The notes under the pieces were generated by a model, which saw nothing but the letters and a program-made list of their open reading frames with translations, searched no databases and was not told the origin of the DNA. Position numbers and translations under genes: made by a program. Positions 1 to 9,700 of a stretch of 64,000 nt of DNA are shown piece by piece (positions within the stretch are counted from its first letter, which is position 1; every line of letters begins with the position of its first letter). The stretch is taken from positions 2,232,001-2,296,000 of the forward strand of contig JAVTLE010000010.1 of the NCBI GenBank assembly GCA_033439295.1. Reading direction: 5' to 3'. The stretch is from Deuterostichococcus epilithicus (Eukaryota > Chlorophyta > Trebouxiophyceae > Prasiolales > Stichococcaceae).

Positions 1-350
1 CTGTGCCAACAAGGAGCAGTACACATGTGCAGTCCTCAGTCGCAGCTCTGTCGCGGCGTTTTTCGTCAATAACTGTGGACCTCACGAAACGGCGTCCTGA
101 AAACGGCACACAAAAGCGATAGCACGGCGTCGAAGGGCAGTTTCTTAGCTCATGCATGCCATTGCACGCCCGTTCTTGCTCCTGCTTACAGCCAAGAACG
201 GCTGCTGCAAGCTTGTCCAGGCCGCCAGCGGTGTTACAGAGGCTCCACAGCTGCGTCGACAGTGACACTGGCCTTCAGTAGGCGACAAGAGCAAGTGCAT
301 CAGCGACATCGCCACCACGCACCATTGAGATGCACATGCCTGCGTGAAGG
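1..350. other. No gene recognised
   Basis: Mixed-composition sequence with no ORF I can support. It lies downstream of the minus-strand Pro/Thr-rich ORF and may hold its 3' UTR. Confidence 0.4.
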
Positions 351-1026
351 CTAGACGTTCACCGGACCAGGCACAGCAGTGCCAGAAAATGACGTACTGG
401 CAAGGGTGATGCCTTCGGGCGGAGCCGGCATGATGAATCGTGGAATTTTGGCCAGCGGCGGAGGCTGCGGGGGCAGCGCCTGGCTCGGGGACACAGTCGG
501 GACCACGGTGGGCGCCACGGACGGCGCTGTTGAGGGAGTCATTGTTGCCCCCGCGGGCGCAAGCGCCATTTCAGCAGCAGCTGGCTGCGACGCTGGGGCA
601 GCAGTGGCAGAGAGTGTGGGAGCAGCAACCGGAGCCACAGAGAGGAGCGGCGTGGGCGCCAGTAACAAAGCCGATGGCGCAATTGGTGCAGTAGGGAGAA
701 GCGCTGCAATGGTTGTGGGTGAGACCGTGGGCGCTGCGGACTGCGCAGATGTCGACGTGGCTGTTGGCAGTGCAGAGGGTGCAGGTATTGCCAACAGTGT
801 TGGGGCGGCTGTAGGTGCGGACGTCGGTGACAATGCTGTGGGCGCGGGCGTTAAGGATGCAGTTGGTACCGCCGTAGGCGCTGCTGTGGGGATAGAGGTG
901 AGTGCTGCTGTCGGCAAAGCAGTGGGAGCGGCTGTCGGCATTGGTGTTGGCGCTGGTGACGGAGCTGCTGACGGCGCTGCTGTAGGCTGCGCAATTGGTG
1001 CAGCAGTGGGTGTTGCTGTGGGTGCG

Positions 1027-1061
<35 letters not shown>

Positions 1062-1744
1062 TGCTGACGGCGCTGTTAAAGGTAACATAGTTGGGGCAGC
1101 AGTGGGAGCTGCAGTGGGAGCTGCTGTTGGTGCCCCAGTGGGTGACGAGGTTGGCGCGGCCGTGGCAGGAGGCGGCGGGGGCGGCGGCGGCGGGCAGGGA
1201 GGTAGCAGCCCTGAAAAACAAAGCGTTCAGCAGGGATTAGAGCCATTGATGAGTGCATTGTGCGATCCGAAATCATTGACGGACAAGAAACCTTGGCGAA
1301 CAGGTTTGACGATGTGCAGGGGACAAGTTTGTCGATGCAAGGGGCTTGAAACTGATGAGGAGCGAGGAGGCCACCAGGCGGGGGTGGCGGTGGCAGAGGC
1401 GGCGGCCTCGCAAGCCGCTGGTTGATCGGCAGAAATAGCTCAGGATTGTCGAGCAGCGGAGGGCCCCCTGACAGCTCCGGCTGCGGTGCCAAGGCAAAGA
1501 CGTACGGCACAGGAGGCGGGAAGGCCGGCGGGCGAGGCGGCGGCGGCGCTGGTGACGGCGGCGGCGGCGAAGCAGGCGGCGGAATTAGCGGCAGCGGTGG
1601 CGGCGGTGGGTTTGGCGCTGGCGGCGGCGCGGGGGCTGGCAGAAACGGGAGGGGAAACTGTTCGCCAGCCACGGTGAGTTCACCTGCATGCGCGGCGCAG
1701 AGCGCTGAATTTGCTTTCCTCAAGCACACATGTGGATAGATCAA
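351..1744 (-). CDS. Hydroxyproline-rich (pherophorin/extensin-like) protein
   Basis: Two minus-strand blocks look like one spliced gene. The upstream block (about 1744 to 1420) encodes runs of Pro interrupted by Ala and Ser. A good acceptor (TTTTTCAG) at about 1211 opens the second block (1210 to 351), which begins with a Pro run and continues as dozens of A-P-T / A-A-P-T units before a stop at 351. Such Ala/Pro/Thr/Ser tracts are typical of O-glycosylated algal cell-wall proteins of the hydroxyproline-rich family. I see no folded domain here and cannot fix the start; the ATG at 1744 may be internal, and the gene may even join the similar minus-strand exons at 3.3-5.4 kb. The opposite strand has a long Gly/Ala/Val ORF that is only the shadow of these repeats. 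Confidence is in the coding strand and protein class, not in exact borders. Confidence 0.5.
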
Positions 1745-3281
1745 ATGCTTATCATCAAATGCCTATCCGGACACCATCGGCAAGAAGCGCTGGGGGCGTT
1801 GGAGGTGTTGGTGCCAGCAGCGGTGCAATATGCATGGTAAAAGCTGGCAATGACGTGCGAGCCTCTCTGCTGGTGGCTGTTCTGTGAAATGGCAGGTCTC
1901 CACAGCACACCCAGACACCGATACAGTCAGCAGACGATGCCAGTGCTTTTTTTGAAGCGCTTCAACGTAGTCGGAGTGGAGGGTTGCACCCATTCAGAGA
2001 GTCGTGCATATCTGTGAAGAACTGCCCACTGCAAAATTCCAGACGATTGCGATTTGCTCATACATACACCAACAAATGCACCTGGACTGCTTGCGGAGCT
2101 TCGCGCTGCGCATGGATCCGATGCTAAGCACAGAGCCACAGCATTGCAGCACCTTGCAGCTGCTGGCGAAGCCGCCGCCTCAGCGTGCTGGTGACAGCCT
2201 CTTTCGCATCAGCGGGTGCTTCCAGGGTGCTGAGAAGCCACTGATGATCCTGTGAAGATGCTGCCGCCGCTGCCGCTGCAGTTCCTGCCGCATACCGGCA
2301 CTCGTTCCTGAATGTGGTGTGCTCGCTTACAGCAACTGCATCTGCTCTGAGGTCTGGTGGATGTCTCTACATCTGCTATCGCATCTTCCATCTCGCATGG
2401 TTGCTCTAGAAACTCGATCCTCAGGGCAGCAGGCTTGACGGAAGCAAGTACAGGAGATGCATTCCTTGGAATGAACAAGCAACTGAAGCGGATTGGGCAG
2501 CTAAAGAGGTTGAACCGAAGCCGGAGTGAAGAGGTCACCCACACAAGGGGCAGCCGTGCATGCTGCCAGCAGCAGCACCGCAAGGTAGCTTGGTGCGACC
2601 GCACAATTTGCCGCCAGTATCCGAGCAACGCGCATGGTCACCGCTTCCTAGGCCTCAGCGGACAGCGAAGGCCCGGCGCATGATCCACGCTCACCCCTCT
2701 TATCCGTGCGGATCGTTCCACTGACCGTGGCGCCCCGGCAAGGACGTGCTGTGTCACACGGGTGGCTGCGAATGTCCGTCACTCCCATTACAAAATACAG
2801 CAAGAGCCAGGCTGTAATAGTATCGAACAGATGCGACATCATCTCGAGATTCTCGGTGGCCAATCATGACCGGTTTCTGGGACCAAAATCTGTGTTATCG
2901 ACCGACATGCAGGATAACACCTTGCATTCGCCCTTTATTGCCGGATGCAAACCTGTTGGGTACCAATCTTTTTGACACGCCATGCGCGTATCTCACCGGA
3001 TGCATTACTTGCTCCACTGCGGCACTACCTCCGTCACTGATCCCTAATCAGCAGGGTAATGTCGTAGAATCGCACGCCCCAGATGTCGCATCGCAAAGTC
3101 AGAGGCTGCCGCGCGCCCGCCATGGCCGATGTCAAGGCCGCCACGGTCAGCTTTCCATCATCGGGTATCGGTGTCTTGTTCTGTTGTTGAGCGGCAGCAG
3201 GTGATGGAACGCCGTCTATCTGCGGCCTGCGGAACAGGCACTACGAAACTGAGACGTGCTAGCACCAGGGCACTGGTGCAC
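1745..3281. other. No gene recognised (about 1.5 kb)
   Basis: Only short ORFs on all frames, with no domain, signal peptide or consistent splice structure. It could be a long intron if the two Pro-rich minus-strand blocks on either side belong to one gene. Confidence 0.4.
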
Positions 3282-5403
3282 TCATACGCATGCATGTTCG
3301 CATGCACGAGGAGGTCGATGCTGCTTGCTGACAAAGCCAAATAACCAATTGTGCTGCCTCACACATCGTGCGGGTGGATTGGGCTCAATTAGACGCGCAT
3401 GATTCTCCGGCGGATCATCGTCTCGCCCACACAGTTTGGTAGGCAGGTGATCAGCGATCTTGCCTGCCGTCGCCGCAGCGGCAGACGACGAGGAACCCGT
3501 GCTGGACGAAGCGGCGGACGCAGCTGCGGCGGCTGAGGCTGCGGCCGTTGAGGCTGCGACGGGCACGGCGATTGGATCCGACTTCTTCTTGACGACCTGC
3601 TGCTTCTCGGCCTGGGGGTCGACAAGATAATGATTGACACAGCGCCAGACGGTGAGCCGCAGCAGGTGGATAGCTGCAGCGCCACCTGCTTTCACTCTCT
3701 GTAGGGTGATATGTCAAGTTCAGCAGGCTCGACAGCCCAGCGTGTGCTGCTGATTACCATTACAACAGCGAGTGGCGGCGGCGGCGGCGGTGCCAGTGCC
3801 ACGAACTTTTTCGTAGACAGGACGGAGCGCGGAGGTGGCGGGCGGCGCGGACTCGAAAGCATAAACTGCTGTGCCACTGGCGAGGAAATCGGGATGAAAC
3901 TCTGGGACGCCGGGAAGAAGATGGTGCCAGGAGGTGCTGGGCCTGCGCATGACACAAAGACGTTGGCTGGCTGCGGCCAATGACTGTCCGGCGATGCGGG
4001 GTATCTAGATGCGTGCTTGGACACGCCTCAAAATGGGGAGGGCCATCATCTGAACGCTCGCAACAGGGTTTGAAGCGATTTGTGGTTGAAGCACGAGGTT
4101 GGTGAGAGCTGCCGAACAGTGTGAGAAGCGCCACATGTCATACCGGCAGCTCCACCAGATGCTGCTGCGGCTGCGGCTGCGGCTGCTGATGACGTGCCTG
4201 TAGTGCGGCACAACAACAAATTGCAATTGAAGTCACATCTGACGAGACTGCTGGGCATGTGTGAAAATAGGTGCAGGGCCTGTGGATAATTGAACATCAG
4301 CGACAGGGCGTCAGACCATACAACTGGATGACGCACATCGGCAGCATGCACGCCTCATGAGCCGGACGGCTGCAGCATGAGCAGCTGCGGCCTGAGCTGG
4401 ACCGTGAGAGTCACTGATGCTCATGCACCTCTTTTCGTTGGAGCTGGCGTCGGCGTGGTCGGTCGAAGGGTGGGTGCAGTGGGCGCTGTGGGCGCCGTCG
4501 GTGTGGTAGGTGTGGTAGGTGTAGTAGGCGTCGTCGTCGGCATCATTGTCGGCGTCGTAGTGGGCGTCGTCATCGGCGGCGCTGCAGTCGGCGTCGTAGT
4601 AGGCGTTGTCGTCGGCGGCGTCACAGTTGGTGCCGGCGGAATTTCGCAGTCCTTCGTGCAAATTTTATTGAGGTGCAAGCCGCCAGAGGTCGGGGACGCG
4701 GCTGCAGTAGGGATGGCGACGCCGCCCAGACTGATTGAACCGTCCGTTGTGGAAGCGCCACCCGTTGGCGATGTAACACTCCCTGTTGGGGTGGTGGCGC
4801 CCATAAGTCGCCGGCTGCCACCGGTGCGCCCCGCGACTGCGCAGGCACGGCACGTGTTGGCTTCACATGTGTCATCAGGCGGGTAGCAGGCAAGCTTGTT
4901 CGGTTTCAGCTCTTCAGTGGCTGAGACCTGACATGTCTGACAAGGGCTCGTAGAGCTAGCACACTGCTTGCAATCGCTACTGTCAACCAGCAGCAGTGCC
5001 GCCGGTTAATCACCTGATAGCAAAACTCTAATGGCTGGACGTAGCAGTCGGCAAATCTACCCACGATCACTTCAAGAGCGACGGCTGCTACGCAAGTTCT
5101 CTGCTGTAAATTTACCTCGAATGGTTCAGCGGCCCGTTCCGGCCGGTCCGACTTACATGCAGGCGGCACTGCGGCCCTCACCCAATAATTGCAATGCGGC
5201 GCCTGTGCAGACTCAATCCAACGGGCATGCACCAACACATTCGGCCCTGAGCGTCACTTGAAGTGGCGGAGGGGCACGCACATTTGAGGTACTGTGCAAA
5301 CGCATCGCTGCAAAGAGGTGGAAAGGAGAATGACCAGAGGCTTTTCACCGGTTTGACAGGCCAGCAGCCCCAGGAAGACGAAGCAGAGCCCGCCAGCAGC
5401 CAT
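3282..5403 (-). CDS. Secreted Cys- and Thr/Pro-rich cell-wall-like protein
   Basis: A plausible first exon starts at ATG 5403 and encodes a signal-peptide-like stretch (MAAGGLCFVFLGLLACQT) followed by a GT donor. The next exon (about 4896 to 4430) opens with a cysteine-rich segment containing CYPPDDTCEANTC. It runs into a Ser/Gly-rich linker with another Cys pair (ICTKDCE) and then a T-P-T stalk of about 35 repeats, ending at AG|GTGCAT. An acceptor near 3949 in matching phase opens an exon containing PEFHPDFLASGTAVYAFES. A further exon-like frame (about 3695 to 3450) holds a Lys-rich stretch and an Ala/Ser-rich tail. This fits an extracellular glycoprotein with a rigid Hyp/Thr stalk. The 3' exon chain is uncertain, and I cannot name the globular part. 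Confidence 0.4.
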
Positions 5404-6784
5404 CTTGCCGCCAAGGAGACGCGCCCAACGAAGAATAGGAGGCGGAATGTCTGGCGGGCGGCAGTGCTGCAAGAGCGGACAAGTCTAACAGATCGGGTGA
5501 TCTCTGTGGCCGTGTCGAAGCGATTGCGCAAGCGATGAAGAAGTTGAAGCGATTTCTCCCAGCTGGCCTTGAAGGGGACTTTGCCCCTACCCAGCCCGTG
5601 GGGTCAGATACTACGATGCTGCCGAGGTGCTGCTGGCGTAGTCCCTGGGACTTCTGCCAGATGGCAAGTATGCGGTGCCAAGACGTGCGGAGCCCGCCGC
5701 CCGGCAACGTAATGAGCGGGGCGAGCGCCTGCTGGGCAAGCGTCGAACTACCTAGTATTACTACCGTGGCTGCAGCAACAGAGTGCCCGCAGGCAGGCGG
5801 GAGCAGGAAATGGACTTGAACTTGAAGACTGAGACCTCTCTTTACACCGGTTTGCGTTCGGCATGCCTCGGAGAGAGGCTCTCATGCGCCGCCAATGCTG
5901 CCGTGCGCTGCCTCCAGATGTTCTTTGCGGCAAAAGAATCACAGCACTCTGCTGGACATACAGGTACATCCGACGGCTTGGTGACCAAGTCCATCTCAAA
6001 ACCGACTGCTGCGCCGCTTCAGGCGCCCGGCCATCTGATGCTTGACGACTGCAAGCCCGCCAGCGGTGGCACGGCCTCGTCACGCCCACACAGCCTTTCT
6101 GCAGTTAACGGCGCGCTGTAACCCCAAGTTGCCTGCCCGGCAGCACGCTGCATATGTCCTGCAAGACAGCCTTCGCACAGGTGGCGCTGCCCATCAGTGT
6201 CCGCCGGGCCACCGGACGCGACCGGGCGGCCGACTGCCGTGACACGGCGGGGTGACAGGCCTCCACGCGCCCATGCGGCCAAGAAGATGTTGGCGGAAAA
6301 GGGCGACAGTGCACGCCACCACCGGGCAACGATTGCCCCTGCAGCCAGCAGCATGCCAGCGCGCGCCCGCTCCGGGGCTAGTTCCCCAGGGTTTAGTCCT
6401 CCAGGTACTGCGCCGTCACAACAGCAAATCCGTCAGTAATTCGAGCTACAGCAGCAATTCCCTGCAACAGCGGATGCTGTGGCACGCGCTGGTTGGCAGA
6501 GCGCAGCAAGACTGCGAGCCGCTGGAGGCTGCGACTGACAGGGCACTGAGCAGCTGCCCAGACCAGCCCCTTGCTTGCATGCACATGGCCCACACCGTAT
6601 CCGCCGCAACAGCTAATGCCTCAAGCGCTCAGCAGGCTCCCAGGGACAACAGCAAGATGCCAAGCCACAACATCTGGCAGATGAGCAGGTCCACTGAAAT
6701 CTGATTTGACACCACCATGTAATGATACATGTTCAAGTCAAATTCTTTGAGGAGCTCGGATGCCAATGCCAATGCCTATAAGGT
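5404..6784. other. No gene recognised
   Basis: About 1.4 kb between the start of a putative cell-wall gene and the stop codon of ABCE1, both on the minus strand. It should contain the promoter of the former and the 3' UTR of the latter. No conserved coding exon was seen. Confidence 0.4.
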
Positions 6785-9700
6785 TCAGGGTGGCCAGATC
6801 CGCACATAGTAGGTGCCCGCCAGCTTCTGTTCCCGGTCCTTGGTGGACTCGTGTTTGTTGATGCGGGGCCGGTAGTTGGTGGGGTCCCGCCGGAAGGTGA
6901 TGTCCAAATTCTTCAGGAATGTGTTCATGCCTGCGGACGGCGGGACCAGCGGGATGCGTCAGAGCAACACAGATTCGGCAGACGTTGTCAGGACGATGGG
7001 AGCATGCATCCCGTCTTGAGCCGACGAGTTGTCGTGAGGCTGTTGCATGCCGTGCGCAGGCAGCCTGCACATGCGCGGTGCCTGGCGGCCAGCTCGACGG
7101 CAGGCCCACGCCCCGCGAGAGGCGGCGACTCTGAACATTGCTGGTGCGGCGGCGCCCGCCCCCACACTGCCACCGACCCACAGCGCGGCCAGGCATCAGC
7201 CAGCACAGCAAGAGGCAGTCTGCCGTGCATCGCAAGTCGGGTCTCTCAAAGCTCGTGCGTGCGCGCCTGTGAGCAGCGACTGCGGCGACCGCGCCGTGGC
7301 GTTGCTGGACGGCTGCCCCTCGTACACCACTACCCGGTCTGCCAGGTAGGCCGCCATGATGAAGTCGTGCTCCACGATGAACGCCGTCTTCTTGGAGTGC
7401 ATGATGAAGCGCTTGATGACCTGCATAGCAAGCGTTTGCTGTTGCTTGGATATGAATCAGAAACTCAAAATGCCTAGCATGTGCGTCAGAAGCTTGTGGT
7501 GCACGTCGTGCTCCATGATGGAGGCCATTGCCTTGGAGTGCATGGTGAGGCGGTCAATCTCTGCGCAGAAGCACTTCATGAACAGGATCGATCAAGGAAT
7601 AACAGGACTTGAAGGAAGGTGGCACAGGATGAGATGATCAATTCGTGGGCCTCTGAGACTGCACGGTGGAGAGCCTGATGGCCTGCGGTGCAGCAGCAGA
7701 GGAGGCGTGCACGATCCAGCATCGAATGCCTTTGGCCAGGCGGGTGCACGGGCGAATCGGGCGGCATGGCGTATCCTCGGAAAGCTGTCTTCTCATATCG
7801 GACCAGCCCCAGCGTCGCCCCAAACCCGGCAGCGGCTCAAAGCAGCCCTAGCCTAGGTTGGACGCACCTTGGTGGCCGCGATGCGCTGCTCGGTATTCAG
7901 GCAGGCGGACGGGTGGTCGACGTCCAGAATGTCACAGCCGAGCCATGGTCTGGGTGCTTCGCAGAACAGGGCATGCGAAACTTGTTGCGGAAGGACTCTC
8001 GACGCGCCTTGGCGGCCACAATGCGCTGCTCGGAGTCCAGGTAGGCGGACGGCTCGTCGATGAGGTAGATGTCCGCGGGCAGGCCCAGCGCCATGGTAAT
8101 GGCCACCCGCTGCAGCTCGCCGCCCGACAGGTGCTGCACCTCCTGGTCCATCAGCTCCTCAACCTGGAACACATAGGAACAAGAGAGAACCGCTGAGAAA
8201 ACTTGGAAGAAAGCTGGTACATGTCGCTGTGAAATCTGTTTCGAGGCGTCGCCGCCGCCGCCCGACAGGCGCTGCACCTCCCGGCCCGTCAGCTCCTGAG
8301 AATTCCATTCAGAACACAACCATTGAAACATGTAACAAAGATGTTGAGGAAACAATGTCAGATTGTATGTCAATTTTGATCTCTCTCGAGATGCTGGAGT
8401 TGCCACTGCCGCCCGACAGGTGCTGCACCTCCCGGCCTGTCAGCTTCTCCTCCTCAGCGGAATCAGGCACCACAAGCACTCTGCGTCAAATTAACCAGGA
8501 GACATTCGCACACAGGAAACGTGTAGGGTCAGAGGCCGCCAAGGGGTGGAGATGCTCCCAACTCTGTAGCAACTAGTCAATGCTGGATAGGACACCTTCA
8601 CGATTGTGGGACCTCCAGGGAGGAGACAGGGGTGTGGAAACTGCGCGCCTGCATGGGGCGCATGACATGTGTGACAAGCTGCGGGCGCGGCGCCTGTCTC
8701 ATGAACATCCGCAGACACAGAAAACATCCGCCACTATGAAAACAGAAACCGTGTAGGGTGAGCGGCCGGTGAGGGACCGGTGAGGGGTGGAGGTTACTGC
8801 GGACGGCAACGCGCCTGCATGGGGCGCATGACGTCGGTGATGAACTGGGGGTGCAGGTACGCGTCCCGGATGCGCTTGTGCAGCAGGTTGCGCACGGTGG
8901 ACGGGAACTTGGGGCTGATCTTCTGCGGCTTGTAGGAGACGTTGAACTCCGGCAGCTCCACAAAGTGGTCGTCCGGCTTGAGCATGCCCGCCAGCAGCCG
9001 GATGAAGGTGGTCTTGCCTGCGCGCGTTAGCAGCACGAGCGTCAGCAGCTCATATGGGTCTGCCCGCCAGCAGGCGAATAAGGTGGTCGTGCCTGCACGG
9101 CAAGGGGCCGAACAGAAGGCATGGATGGGAGCGGCAGCTCAGCGAGCCTCATCTCCTGGCGGCTTGGGTTTGGGAGCCTTTTCTGTGTGCGGCCATTAAC
9201 GAGGCGAAGCACCAAGCACGGCGAGAGTCGGACACGGGGCTGGCCGCTGAGCTGATTGCCGCAGTGGACTAATTGCCGGCCTGCCGCCATCCCCTCCACG
9301 CCATCCCCTCCACGAGTGCTGCTGTCTTTCGACTCCAAACAAGTGCAGTCCGTGTTGTGGAGCACAGGGAAGGGCACCAATCTTGGGAGCAGCTGCGGCA
9401 TTGGACTTGAGGCCAGCTGGCGGCGCATGTGAACACACACCTGTGCCATTCTCGCCCAGCATGACAATGATCTCGGAGTCTGTGAACTCGCCCTCGTCCA
9501 CCTGCGGCAGGAGGATCGTCGAAGGGGCGTCAGGAAGGTGTCTGCTGGACAGCGCCACCTCCTGTTGGTCATCAGCCGTGACATCGGCGGTCGGCACATA
9601 GCGGGCAGCTGGCCCCTGCAGGCACAGCCCCCCGGCTCACCGACGCCGTGCAGCGCTGGGACGCCATGAAGAGGGCATGCATTACGGCATCAAGTACCCA

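Noticed and set aside
379-1425. Long plus-strand Gly/Ala/Val-rich ORF
   Set aside because: It is the exact complement of the A-P-T/Pro-rich minus-strand coding repeats; the minus frame has the family-like composition.
7897-8406. ABCE1 exon 14 extended upstream through its echo
   Set aside because: The frame is open, but it duplicates the signature segment, and the exon 13 to 14 splice at 8163 already gives the conserved MQ-VEELMD junction.
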